From positions 186,001-250,000 of the forward strand of contig JAIQDT010002830.1 in assembly GCA_021521415.1 (NCBI GenBank): a DNA stretch of 64,000 nucleotides, written 5' to 3'. This DNA comes from Bidens hawaiensis. Lineage: Eukaryota > Streptophyta > Magnoliopsida > Asterales > Asteraceae. How positions within the stretch are numbered: the stretch's first letter is position 1; every line of letters starts with the position of its first letter. Of this stretch, positions 34,265 to 45,467 are shown one piece after another. The translations under genes and the position numbers were made by a program. The notes below the pieces were generated by a model that worked only from the letters and a program-made list of their open reading frames with translations, did no database searches and had not been told where the DNA came from.

Positions 34265-34533
34265 ACGATCGATTAGGACTAACTTCTGATAACGTTAGTG
34301 GCTAAGACTAAGCTTATTATACCTAAAAATATATTTAATTTCAAAACGAAAGTTTATTCGGGTTATTAGGGTTGACCCGAAACTTATAAATCAAACCCGA
34401 CAACCAACCCGAATTACTCCGGTTCGAGCTCAGGTTAGTCTTTTCTCGGGTTTGGGTTTTTCGGGTCGGGTTAGTACGGGTTCGGGTACGTGTTTTCTCG
34501 GGTCGGGTTTCAGGTGAAAGTGACAACCCTAAT
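34265..34533. mobile_element. Unassigned junction DNA with a possible small inverted-repeat element
   Basis: ATTAGGGTTG at 34365-34374 and its exact reverse complement CAACCCTAAT at 34523-34532 bracket 168 bp rich in CGGGTT motifs, like many hAT-type miniature elements. No 8-bp target duplication is visible. The 100 bp to the left are unassigned. The right end touches the host chromovirus RNase H. Confidence 0.4.
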
Positions 34534-35679
34534 GAGAGTACTTATCCGACGCATGATCTAGAGCTAGTGGCAGTAGTGCACACTCTTAAGATATTGAGAC
34601 ATTACCTGTATGGTACTAAGTGTAATATTTATACGGATCATAAAAGTTTAAAGCACTTCTTCGAGCAAAAGGAGCTGAACATGAGGCAGAGGAGATGGTT
34701 GGAGTTGATTAAGGATTTCGACTGCGATATTAAGTACTATTTCGATAAGGCTAATGTTGTCGCCAACGCGCTAATTCGTAAGAATGAGGAAGTCATTGCA
34801 ATAGTGAAGTCATACCAATTGATTATGAATTCAAGTCTTTTTAAAGAAATCATTAAAGTTCAGTCAAAAGTGCTGATAGATGAAGGGCTAGTGAGGAAAG
34901 AAAGGATTTTCGGTCAGCAAGACGAGTTGATGGAAACACGCATGGTGTTAAGACTAGGTTTGACCGTATGTGGATTCCACGCCATGGAGATCTTAGAGGT
35001 AGAATCTTAGACGAAGCTCATAAGTCAAGGTATTCAATTCATCCAGGAACTACAAAGATGTACCAAGATTTGAAGAGAGACTACTGGTGGCCAGGTATGA
35101 ATAATGATGTAGTAGATTATGTAAGTAAGTGCTTAACTTTTTTACAAGTCAAAGTAGAGCACCAGAATCTTTATGAGAAGATGCAACCTTTGGAGATACC
35201 AGAATGGAAATGGGAACACATCACCATGGATTTCATAACCAAGCTTCCACGTAGAACTAAGCATCATGATACCATCTGGGTGATTGTGGACCGTTTGACC
35301 AAAAGTGCTCACTTTCTGCCTATACGAGAAGCAATCTCGTCAGAAACGTTAGCAAGTTTGTTCATCAAAGAGGTTGTGTCTAAGCATGGAGTACCGTTAT
35401 TGATCGTGTCTGATAGAGATACTAGGTTTACTTCGAGGTTTTGGAAGAAGTTCCATGAAGCCATGGGAACAAAATTGAACATCAGTACGACGTATCATCC
35501 TCAAACAGATGGACAGTCTGAAAGGACGATCCAAAACCTTGAGGATATGCTATGTGCTTGTGTTTTAGACTTTGGAGGGAGTTGGGATGATCATCTGCAT
35601 CTGGCAGAGATATTTTATAACAACAACTACCATTCAAGTATTGGTATGCCACCGTTTGAGATGCTTTACGGTAAACGAT
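34534..35679 (+). pseudogene. Host chromovirus: RNase H end and integrase, interrupted
   Basis: Second block of the host chromovirus. It opens at [15 protein letters not shown] (RNase H), runs through [20 protein letters not shown] to about 34940, shifts frame, then encodes integrase from 34968: [10 protein letters not shown] zinc region with CLTFLQVK (second zinc Cys replaced by Phe), catalytic TMDFITKL, SDRDTRFTSRFW and [13 protein letters not shown]. The three catalytic acids are present. It stops inside integrase at 35679, where Athila is inserted after ACGAT, and resumes at 49699. Confidence 0.88.
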
Positions 35680-37472
35680 TGATGTACATAGAAATATACA
35701 TCTTTTCGGCATCAAATAATCTCTAAAAACTGCAATTTCTATCTAATAACATTGCATAAAAGACTACTTATCATAATAAAACATAATTTCAGGTGAAACC
35801 AAGCCTCAAACGAAGAAACAAGCAAAAAGACGAAGAAAAACTAAAGAAAACACAAGAAAAAAAAGAAACACGCCCGCATGCCTCAAGAAACACGCCCCCA
35901 TGCTTCTGAAACAAGAAAAGACAAAATCTGGAAGCAAAAGCACGGGGCCATGCTCAGCATGCACGGGGCCGTGGACGGGAATGCAGAAAAGACAAGGAAG
36001 AATTGAGCACATGTCACTAAACAACACGGGGCCGTGCCTACTAACCACGGGGCCGTTTCCACCTCACACAAAAGACAAAACAAATCTGGCACATGTCATA
36101 AAAATACACGGGGCCGTGCTCATCATGCACGGGGCCGTGCCTCATCGTCCATATTGCATATAAATAGTGGCTCATGTTGCATTCATCAAGTGTGCCTTGA
36201 AAAGAGTTCTCTCCGGTTTTCACTTATAAAAACACACACTAACACTCACTTTGAAGATCTAGTGAAGGGTTTGAAGGCTTGGAGGTCATCACCACCAATC
36301 ATCATCATCAACCATCATTACCATCATTAAGAAGAAGGATTCATCTATACTTGGTTAGATTGTTCTATGTTTAATCATGTATTTGTTGTTATCAATCATC
36401 TTAATGTTCATCATTATGCTCATTATGAGCTAAACTCCTTTTACCATCTAAAATCTATGAAGAAGCTTTGTTTTACTTGATAATTAATTAAGACATGTGA
36501 TGTAGTCTAGTAAAGTACATGGTTATATTACAATTATCTTTTGATGAGAAATGTTTCACCATCTTAAATCACTAAATCAAAGTTGGTGGTTGTCAATATC
36601 ATTGGCAATCGTTCATGATCGATTCATGTTCTTGAAAGATAGAAATACTTTGATACATTATCAAAACATGGATCCTTATATTGTACTTAGAAATGATGAG
36701 ATATAAGTTATGGTGTATTTTTCTAAACCTTGGTAATCCGAAAATGGCTTTGCTTAGGATATCAAATTAGCTAAAGAAACCATATGTTAACGGAATGTGT
36801 AATTATAACCTACATAAATCAACAAAGGGGAGGTTGTGTGATGAACTACAACCACCCGAAGTTGTTAGAATTGGTATTTGAGAAATCGAAGTCAATCCTA
36901 ATCTTTCAACTTTACGAAACTACTTGTCAACTCAAATAGACATCATTGAGATGGTATGACATTAGGAAAGGGTGGACTTTTAAATACGCATACCATCTCC
37001 TTAGTGCCGAAGATGCTCACTTAAGGTTTAAGGAGCCATCTATCATATATTGCTACGGCAAGTCTATCATATGTCTACATATTAATTATCAACGCTAAAA
37101 AATGGAGTGGATTCTTGATCTTAGATGGTAACCTTCGCATAATTGAACAACTCGTTTAGAATCTCTTGTCTTGATCACCTATATACTATATATATAAATA
37201 TTTATATTTTATAAAAAGTTTAAAAATCAACCCCAAAATGATTAAAACCTCCGATTGAAGTAAAACAACGATTTATTATTAGAATCCTGTGTGTCCACGG
37301 ATCGATACTTGGTTCTTACCATTACTATTCTACATATATGATAGGTACACTTGCCTATTTTGTGTGTGTTTAGTCTTTGTAGAAATAATTTTTTTAAATT
37401 TAAAACACGATCTTGTGCAAAAGAAAATCATTCCATCCTTTCATATTTTATACCACTAGCACGCACGCATCA
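35680..37472 (+). repeat. 5' LTR of Athila
   Basis: 1793 bp, TGATGTACATAG to CGCATCA. It pairs with 47907-49698. Dyad pairs and a TATA box occupy 35869-36167; the rest of the LTR downstream is AT-rich and non-coding. Confidence 0.95.
35869..36167 (+). promoter_or_regulatory. LTR promoter module: four dyad pairs and TATA box
   Basis: Dyads of the type CACGGGGCCGTG start at 35869/35891, 35941/35962, 36025/36046 and 36107/36128. Spacing within pairs is 22, 21, 21 and 21 bp, two helical turns. The first pair is degenerate (CACGCCCGCATG). TATAAATAG lies at 36159-36167, 20 bp after the last dyad. Confidence 0.7.
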
Positions 37473-37479
37473 AAGTTTT

Positions 37480-37497
37480 TGGCGCCGTTGCCGGGGA
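37480..37497 (+). promoter_or_regulatory. Primer binding site, tRNA-Asp type
   Basis: TGGCGCCGTTGCCGGGGA, the primer sequence typical of Athila and Tat elements, seven bases after the LTR end. Confidence 0.88.
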
Positions 37498-37775
37498 TAC
37501 ACGGTACGTTTCTAAGAACGATCCAAGTTTTAATTTAATCATTGTCTATAATTGTACAAATTTTTAACTTCTATTTTATCTTATCTTTAATCTTACTAAA
37601 TATTAAACTATATAATTTTACGGCTAGCCTAATTTTTAACCTTTATTTACCTTACTTTTGAAATAGTTTAACTAACTTAGACATTAGTTTAGTTTAAAAT
37701 AGCTTAACTTATAGTTCAACCTAGACTAACTTTAACTAACTTTTACTTTAGTATAATTTTGATTTAGCCTCATGT

Positions 37776-39395
37776 ATGTCCTCTACTTTTGAGCGTGAGC
37801 TTGTTTCTCCAATTTCTGAACCGAAACGACTCTTTCGTCGACGAACTCGTAAACGGGCTACAGAAACCGCAGAAGCAATCAAAGACGAATCAGTAGACGC
37901 CACCACATCAGGAGAAAATCAAACCGAAGAAATGATGGCGGCCCAAAACAATGAGGCGAACATGAGCCAGTATGCCAAGCCGACTCTCGAAGGCTACGGC
38001 AATGGATTGGCTCCTCCCAAAATCACCGAAAATTTCGAAATCAAATCTAGCACCATTCATATGGTAGAAAATTCAGTTCAATTTCATGGTCTCCTCGACG
38101 AAGACCCTCTTTCTCACATATCTCGATTTCAACGAATTTGAGGAACCTTTAAAATTCAAAACTGTCCAGAAGATCAAATCAAGCTTAAACTCTTTCCTTT
38201 CTCTCTAAGGGTCCAAGCCCTAGAATGGATAGAATCTCTTTCCTCTGGTTCCATTACCACTTGGGACCAGATGGTTGAACAGTTTCTCCTCAAATATTTT
38301 CCGCCCGATAAAACTGCCAAATATCGAGCCAGCATTACCGGATTCCGGACCGATGATGATGAATCGCTACACGCAGCATGGGAAAGATACAAAAGTCTTC
38401 TAAGAAGGTGCCCACATCATGGACTGAGCGTATGGTTACAAGTCCAAACTTTCTTTGACGCACAATCCAGTCAAAACAAACAGGCCATCGACCAGATCGC
38501 TGGTGGAGACCTGGGATCCAAATCACCTAACGAAGCATTTGAAGTCCTGGAGAAAGCCGCAAAGAAGAGTTTCGCTTACAACCCACCAAGATCTACACCT
38601 ACCCATAAAGGAATACACTACGTTGACTCCAACACTCTTGTCACAGCCCAGCTTGAAGCCCTTTCTAAAAAATTCAAACAACTTCAAGCCGAACTATCAA
38701 AAACCTGACTTACCTGTGACACTTGTGGAGGAAGTCACAAGACGAGTGACTGTAAACAAGTCATTATGGCCATGGAAGAAGTCGATTTCCTCGCTCGACA
38801 GAACAACGCTTTCAGCAATAACTACAATCCAGGATGGAGAAACCACCCAAATTTCAGCTGGAAAGACGGAGGTAACACTCAACCTTTATCCAGGTTTGAG
38901 AAAAGACCAATGAATCAACCCTTCCAACCTAAACCTCAATTTCAAGGTCAAAGTTCTAATAGCCATCAAAACCCAAACTACTCGAATATTGAAGAAATGT
39001 TAATCCAATTAATGACCAAAACAAATGAAGCTGAGAAGAAAGCTGACTCAAGAGCTTTTGATATCAGCGGAGTATTACTAAAGCATGAGGCCGATCTCAA
39101 AAGTCAACAAGCATCACTTCAGTACCTAGAAACCCAAATCGGGCAAATTGCTTGACAATTATCCGAAAGACCACCTGGCACTCTTCCAAGCAATACAATC
39201 ACCAATCCGAATGCAACAGCTAACGCCGTTACACTCAGGAGTGGTACAACCATTGTTGTTTCACCAACTTTAGAGAAAAAGTCTCCTGATGAAACGCAGG
39301 AAAGGCTGACCCCAACAAGCACAGTACCGCCTAAGGAGCCAGTTCGAACCTATGTTCCACCTATTCCATACCCTGGAAGACTGAAGCAGGAATGA
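37776..39395 (+). pseudogene. Athila gag, three in-frame TGA stops
   Basis: Frame starts at MSSTFEREL and continues in one register to about 39395. It contains the Athila Gag landmarks: HGLLDEDPLSHISRFQ, WIESLSSGSITTWDQMVEQF, KYFPPDKTAKYR, and a zinc knuckle CDTCGGSHKTSDC (near 38715). TGA stops at 38139, 38706 and 39153; the surrounding family consensus suggests at least the first and last come from CGA by C-to-T change. After 39395 the reading moves to the protease frame. Gag forms the particle shell. Confidence 0.85.
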
Positions 39396-40288
39396 TTGGA
39401 AGCCCAGTATGGGAATTTCTAAAACTCTTTAAGCAACTCCATATCAACATCCCTTTTGTCGAAGCTATCGCTCAAATGCCTAAATATGCCAAGTTTCTCA
39501 AAGAAGTACTGACCAACAAGAGTAAGCTGGAGGAGCTCTCGCATGTCACCTTGAGTAAAGAATGTTCAGCTTTTCTTCAAAGCAAGCTACCAACAAAAAT
39601 GACCGATCCAGGGAGCTTTACTATCCCTTGTCTCATAGGAAATTTATCTGTTAGCAATGCCCTAGCTGACCTAGGAGCTAGTATTAATTTAATTCCATAT
39701 GCGGTTTTTGCAAAACTAGGGATAGGAGAACCAAAACCCACCCGCATGAGCATTCAGTTAGCTGACCGATCCATTAAATATCCTCGGGGCATTGTTGAAA
39801 ACATGCTTGTCAAAATTGACAAGCTCGTTTTCCCAGTAGATTTTGTGATTCTAGACATGGAGGAAGACAAAAGCGTACCTCTAAATTTAGGAAGACCCTT
39901 TTTAGCCACTGCAAAGGCTATCATTGATGTTTGCACCGGCAAACTCACTCTTAGGGTCAATGACGAGGCAATCACTTTTGATATAGGAAAATCTATGCAA
40001 TATCCGCAACAACACGATGACACTTTATACTGTGTTGACATCATAGATTCCATCGTAAGTTGCTATATGCAAGATTCCTCCATCAATACTCCCCTAGAAA
40101 CACAAGTCTTAGACAAAACACTAAACAAACCCATTTTAGAAAATGAAAATTTCAATAACAACTACCACGAAGAATCAGAAACGATAGACGAAGTCATTGA
40201 AAACAATGAAAAATCAAAAACATCAATCGAAAAACCACCAGCCTTGGAATTAAAGAACTACCAAAACATCTCGAATATGCCTTTCTAG
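39392..40288 (+). pseudogene. Athila protease region
   Basis: Open piece of 298 codons beginning in the Athila linker (LKLFKQLHINIPFVEAIAQMP). The retropepsin active site appears as LADLGASINLIP, where D-L-G-A is normal for Athila. FVILDMEEDKSVPLNLGRPF and FLATAKAIIDV are later protease motifs. It is joined to gag and to RT only across frameshifts (near 39395 and between 40289 and 40570). Confidence 0.85.
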
Positions 40289-41845
40289 AGAAAGATTCTC
40301 AACTCCCTGTAATTATTTCATCTCACCTTTCTAAAGAAGAGAAAGACGAACTCCTTAAGGTTCTCAAAAACCATAAGAAGGCTATCGCATGGAAGATCAT
40401 GGATATCAAGGGCATTAGTCCCTCCTTTTGTACTCACAAAATCCTCATGGAAGAAGAATACAAACCCGTTTCCAACATCAAAGACGTCTCAACCCCAACA
40501 TGCAAGATGTGGTGGAGAAGGAAGTAATCAAACTGCTTGACGCCGGATTAATCTACCCGATCTCAGATTCACCTTGGGTAAGTCCGTTCAAGTAGTACCC
40601 AAGAAGGGAGCAATGACAGTCGTAATAAACGAAAAGGACGAACTAATACCAATGAGGACCATCACAGGCTGGCGAGTTTGCATCGATTACCAGAAGCTTA
40701 ATGATGCCACAAGAAAAGATCATTTTCCACTTCCTTTCATATATCAAATGCTCGAACGATTATCTGGAAAGATGTTCTACTGTTTTCTTGATGGATTTTC
40801 CGGATACTTTCAGATTCCCATTTCCCCTGAAGACCAGGAGAAAAATACTTTTACATGTCCATACAGAACCTTCGCCTACCGAAGAATGCCATTTGGATTA
40901 TGTAATGCTCCAGCCACCTTCCAACGCTGCATGGTGGCCATCTTTCATGAAATGATCGAAAACTCTATGGAAGTTTTCATGGACGATTTCTCAGTCTTTG
41001 GAGACTCCTTCGATCATTGTCTGAAAAACCTAGACAAAATGCTAGCTAGGTGTGAAGAAGTAAATCTAGTGCTCAACTGGGAAAAATGCCACTTTATGGT
41101 AAAGGAAGGAATTGTCATAGGTCACAAGATTTCTCAAAACGGACAAGAAGTCGACAGGGCTAAAATAGAAACTATATCCAAACTCCCACCACCGACTTCA
41201 GTCAAAGCAATTAAAAGTTTTCTAGGTCACGCCGGTTTCTACCGCCGCTTCATAAAAGACTTTTCAAAAATTTCAAGGCCTATGACCAAACTTCTAGAGA
41301 AAGATGCACCATTCGTCTTCTCTGAGGAATGTGTTGAGTCATTCAATACACTGAAAGACAAGCTTGTCAACGCACCAATCATGACCACACCCGACTGGAC
41401 TCTTCCATTTGAAATCATGTGCGATGCAAGTGACTTTGCAGTTGGAGCCGTAATCGGACAATGCAAAGAAAGACACTTTCACCAAATCTACTACACCAGT
41501 AAAACTCTTAACGATGCACAAGAAAATTATACCACAACTGAAAAAGAATTACTAGACGTAGTTTTTGCCTTTGAAAAATCTAGATCCTACTTAGTTCTTT
41601 CAAAAACCATAGTTTACACCGATCATGCCGCAATACGATACCTATTCAACAAGCAAGATGCCAAACCTAGACTCATCCGGTGGATCCTACTACTCCAAGA
41701 ATTCGACATTGAAGTTAAAGACAAGAAGGGAGCAAAAAATGTAGCCGCAGACCATCTTTCACGTTTAGAATGTCCAACTTCCAAAGAACTCCACAAGGAA
41801 ATTATCAATGATAATTTCCAACATGAAGTTCTCTTGCACATTTAA
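40289..41845 (+). pseudogene. Athila reverse transcriptase and RNase H
   Basis: The start (40289-40573) is shifted between frames; the open part 40574-41845 holds RT ([53 protein letters not shown], catalytic [10 protein letters not shown]) and RNase H ([39 protein letters not shown]). The catalytic acids are in place. A TAA closes the frame at 41843, but integrase continues in the same register, with another stop near 41972. Confidence 0.9.
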
Positions 41846-41992
41846 GAAGTGATAGAGGAAAAAGACGAAAGTCCTTGGTATGCCGACTTCGCTAATTACT
41901 TAGCTTGTAGGATCCTCAGAAAAGGACTTACCCACCAACAACGGAAGAAATTTTTCTCCGACCATAAGTTTTAATTCTGGGAAGATCCATAT

Positions 41993-43156
41993 GTGTTTAG
42001 GATAGGTGCGGATCAAGTCATTTGTAGGTACGTAGCAGGCAAGGAGGCGTTAGACATTCTCAAACACTGCCATGAAGGACCAACAGGCGGACACCACGGT
42101 ACTGCCACCACGGTCAGGAAAGTGTTTGACGCAGGATTTTTCTGGCCAACTATATACAAAGATACACATGCTTTGATCCAAGCATACGATGCTTGTCAAA
42201 GAGCCGGGAACATCTCATCGAAAAATGAGATGGCTCCAAAAGGCATTCAAATTTGTGAAATCTTTGATGTATGGGGGATAGATTTCATAGGGCCATTTCC
42301 TAACTCATTCGTAAATAAATACATCCTTGTAGCAGTCGACTATGTGTCTAAATGGGTGGAGGCACAAGCTCTTCCCACCAACGATGCTCGAGTAGTCGTA
42401 CGATTTCTAAAAAAGTTATTCTCAAGATTCGGTACTCAAAAAACCCTCATTAGCGACAGAGGTACTCACTTTTGTAACACCCTGATGGACAAGGTCTTAG
42501 CACGATATGGGGTTCGCCACCGACTAGCAACACCATATCACCCACAGACCAATGGGCAGGTGGAGGTCTCAAACAGAGGAATTAAGAGAATTTTGGAAAG
42601 AAGTGTGGGGATGAATCGCAAAAATTGGGCAGAAAAGTTAGATGACGCATTGTCGGCCCTCAGGACGGCCTACAAAACTCCCATAGGAACGACACCCTTC
42701 AAGCTCGTTTATGGGAAGGCATGTCATCTACCAGTAGAATTAAAGCACAAAGCTTATTGGGCTCTCAGAGTAGTGAATTGTGATCTAACGCTCGCCGGAG
42801 CAAACCAGGAAAATCAAATTCGTGAGCTCGAGGAACTGAGAGCGATGGCCTACGAAAATTCCTGGTCCTACAAAGAAAAGACTAAACGAATACACGACTC
42901 TCATTTAAGAGGAAACAAGAAATTTCAAGTCGGCGATCGTGTACTGTTATACAACGCTCGTTTATGTCTTTTCCCAGGAAAACTGAAATCCCGATGGACA
43001 GGTCCATACTTAGTTGAAACAGTTTTTGACTATGGAACCATCGAAATTTCAAGTTCAAACGGCCAAAAGTTCAAAGTCAATGGACATCGATTAAAACCAT
43101 ACATCGACGGTCCACTTAAAGAAGTTTTGGAGGTACTAACCCTCCAAACCTTTTAA
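41993..43156 (+). pseudogene. Athila integrase
   Basis: 387 codons. The zinc region [20 protein letters not shown]...YDACQRAG has lost one Cys (Tyr instead). Catalytic residues are present: [20 protein letters not shown] and [16 protein letters not shown]. The Athila signature [16 protein letters not shown] and the C-terminal [20 protein letters not shown] follow. It lacks its natural N-terminus because of the stop near 41972. It integrates the DNA copy, leaving 5-bp duplications, consistent with ACGAT at this element's ends. Confidence 0.9.
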
Positions 43157-43242
43157 ATAAGACTTTAAGGAAACAAGGTCTGGCCAAAACCTTCGCAAAA
43201 ATAGGCCTTGTAAATATACTTAAAAAAAAATTCAGAAAAAAC

Positions 43243-43414
43243 CACGGGGGCGTGCTCCTTAAAGCACGGTCCCGTGCCTAAAATTGCTGGCCGGCATCTA
43301 CGCTGCAAAAATCTCAGTCAGACTGGTTTGTAACAGAATTGTCAGAGAAAAAACACGGGGGCGTGCTTCTAAAAGCACGGTACCGTGCTCGGTCTCCTGT
43401 TTGGTTATAAAAGG
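43243..43414 (+). promoter_or_regulatory. Internal promoter-like module A
   Basis: Dyads at 43243/43265 (CACGGGGGCGTG, CACGGTCCCGTG) and 43354/43376 (second CACGGTACCGTG, a perfect palindrome), each pair 22 bp apart. TATAAAAGG lies at 43406-43414, 19 bp after the last dyad, matching the LTR layout. It precedes small ORF A by about 70 bp. Confidence 0.55.
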
Positions 43415-43480
43415 CACCTTGTGTCATTGCATTCCTTGCAACAAACCAAAACCAAAACCAAAAACCTCTGATAATTCAGC

Positions 43481-43767
43481 ATGCCAACTGAAATGAGTGA
43501 TGCAATTCCCGTTTCCCGACATCCGAGAAACGATGCCGCCATGTTTCCAAAACCGAGCTTTTCTTGAAACTTCAAGAACTCGTGAGAGAACTCACCAAAA
43601 TGAATGTCCTCGCAGAGATGCGTCTCATGCAACTCACCGAATCAGTGGAAAACATGAAAATGGAACTCCGAGACATTAACGAACAACTCCAGTTTCAAGT
43701 TCTTGGTTTCACGTATTTTCCACCACCAGGACCATTCGGAGGAGGAGCACCTTTCGGAGAGCTTTAG
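43481..43767 (+). pseudogene. Small Athila ORF A, coiled-coil, frameshifted
   Basis: ATG at 43481 opens a frame that ends at a TGA near 43567; the continuing frame from about 43501 runs to 43767. A one-base slip in a T-run near 43560 explains the break. The second part has a heptad pattern (LVRELTKMNVLAEMRLMQLTE) and ends in a Pro/Gly-rich FPPPGPFGGG. It lies between integrase and the envelope-position ORF, behind its own TATA-like box. Its architecture resembles ORF B. Function unknown. Confidence 0.5.
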
Positions 43768-44019
43768 GAAACTTAATTTTATGTTTTTATATGTTAAAAA
43801 AGTGCATTAAGCACAATGTGTTAGGACTTCGGGCTTAACCCGATTATTTTCTTTTCTTAGGAAACCCGGGCTTATCCCCTAACTGTTCTAGGATCTTTAT
43901 TCAATGAAAAGTAATTTTTAGATGACCAAACTTCCAAATTATTACAATAAACATCACTCTAAATATTCAGGATCATGAATCATGTTGAAAATTAAAAGAA
44001 AAATCACTGTAACAAAAAG

Positions 44020-44189
44020 CACGGGCCGTGCTTCCCTAAGCACGGGGCCGTGGTCACCCAGAATATACAGCATGATACGCGCTGACTCCGTACAATTCTC
44101 TGACTCAAAAACATTTATTCTTCTAGCAGCACGGGGCCGTGCTTCCAAGAACACGGTACCGTGTTCAACTTTCCAATCTCTATATAATG
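44020..44189 (+). promoter_or_regulatory. Internal promoter-like module B
   Basis: Dyads at 44020/44041 (CACGGGCCGTG, CACGGGGCCGTG; 21 bp) and 44130/44152 (second CACGGTACCGTG; 22 bp). TATATAATG at 44181-44189 is 18 bp after the last dyad. It precedes ORF B by about 50 bp. The 230 bp upstream, after ORF A, are AT-rich spacer. Confidence 0.55.
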
Positions 44190-44236
44190 CATGCATAAAT
44201 TCACTAGTCCATTCACACCAAACAAAAACTATCTAA

Positions 44237-44575
44237 ATGGAAGGAAAACGGGTTGAATGGAAACCAGTGAAGAAAGGGAAACAACATGAATCTTCCTTCC
44301 TTGAGGAACAAATCATGAGGCTCCAATGCATCGTAAGAGACCAAGTTGAGAGCAACATGCATACCGAGGCTTGAGTGGCCGAGCTGATTAACAAAGTCGA
44401 CCTGCTCAGGTTCGAGAACTTCCATGTTGTGGATGGCCACCACAATGATGTGACTTCCAAACTTAACTTTCTCAACCGAGAACTCGTCACGCTCAACAAA
44501 AAGCTTGACGAACTTTTAGAAGCCAAACGAGCACCACCACACATCCAGGACTTGTTCGGGGGTGGTAGCCGTTGA
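44237..44575 (+). pseudogene. Small Athila ORF B, coiled-coil, one TGA stop
   Basis: ATG at 44237 opens 112 codons in one register with a single TGA at 44372 (context GAGGCTTGAGTG, probably CGA originally). The protein has a basic start (KRVEWKPVKKGK), a heptad-patterned middle (LINKVDLLRFEN, LNRELVTLNKKLDELLEAK) and a Gly-rich end (DLFGGGSR). The coiled coil followed by Pro then FGGG parallels ORF A, so A and B may be an old duplication. Function unknown. Confidence 0.5.
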
Positions 44576-44809
44576 AGTTCCGACTTCGTTTCGTGTTGTT
44601 TTCGCTAGTACTATGTGTTAGGACCCGAGAATTGTTGTTGTAATTTTCGTTTCATCTATCTTTAATTATGTCTTTAATTTTATGTTTTAATAAAATTTAG
44701 GATTTTTAATTACCATGTTAAAATAACCAGAAAATAAATAAAAACCAGTTAAAAACGAACCAAGCTCGACAAATAAAATAAACAAAACAGTACTGTCTGC
44801 ACTTAGCAG

Positions 44810-44886
44810 CACAGTACCGTGCTTCCTACTGCACGGGGCCGTGTTTTTGGTCAAACAGCAGTTACGAGTTTTACCTTTAATAAAAT
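44810..44886 (+). promoter_or_regulatory. Internal promoter-like module C, weaker
   Basis: Dyads CACAGTACCGTG (44810) and CACGGGGCCGTG (44832), 22 bp apart. A weak TATA-like TTTAATAAAAT at 44876-44886 is 32 bp further. It precedes the leader exon and intron of the envelope-position ORF. Confidence 0.4.
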
Positions 44887-44995
44887 TACTTTCTCACACA
44901 TCCAACCCTAATTTCACTGCGTTCTGAATAAAAAAACCGCCGACCCTCGACCATTCTACGAATTTCTTCATCTAATCTTCGATTCTAAACCTAAG

Positions 44996-45467
44996 GTATG
45001 TTAATTTAACAATTGCATTACTCAGACTCGTCATTCTAGGTTTAGATTAACCCTAAAGTTGTTCAAATCGACCAAATCGGGTCAAACCCCGAAAAGGGTA
45101 TGGGTTATTATGATTGATTATGATGAATAGATTGTAGATTGTTTGATGGTTAGGGATTAATTGAAAGAAACAATTCGGGTTTTGGGTATTAGAATAAATA
45201 CCCGACAAACCATTAAACCCAATTGATGTAACCGGTTAGAAACGAAGGTTCGAGTCTAAGTAAGTTAGAAATCGGTATTAGAAACACGAGCCGTGCCAAA
45301 AAAAAAACACGAGCCGTGGTCAACAAAAAGTCAAACTTCAAAGAAAACTGAACCAGAAGCAGCAGCACGGGGTCGTGCTTCTGAAAGCACGCCAGCGTGC
45401 TTTGCTCTCTGTTTCAGCAAATTGGAAAATTTTTATGAATTTGGACTAATTTAAGTTTAAATTGCAG
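44996..45467 (+). other. Candidate leader intron of the envelope-position ORF
   Basis: Donor CTAAG|GTATGTT at 44996, acceptor AAATTGCAG at 45467 directly before the ATG at 45468; 472 bp, AT-rich with TTTGGACTAAT as a possible branch site. Two more dyad pairs lie inside (45285/45308 and 45366/45388). CACGCCAGCGTG at 45388 shows paired changes in both arms. Confidence 0.45.

Noticed and set aside
35806..36330. Overlapping open frames on both strands in the Athila LTR
   Set aside because: They come from the GC-rich dyads and lie in promoter/LTR sequence present in both LTRs.
43201..45400. CRISPR-like array, given the regularly repeated palindromic dyads
   Set aside because: Eukaryotic retrotransposon context; dyads are 12 bp, come in pairs and have no uniform spacers.
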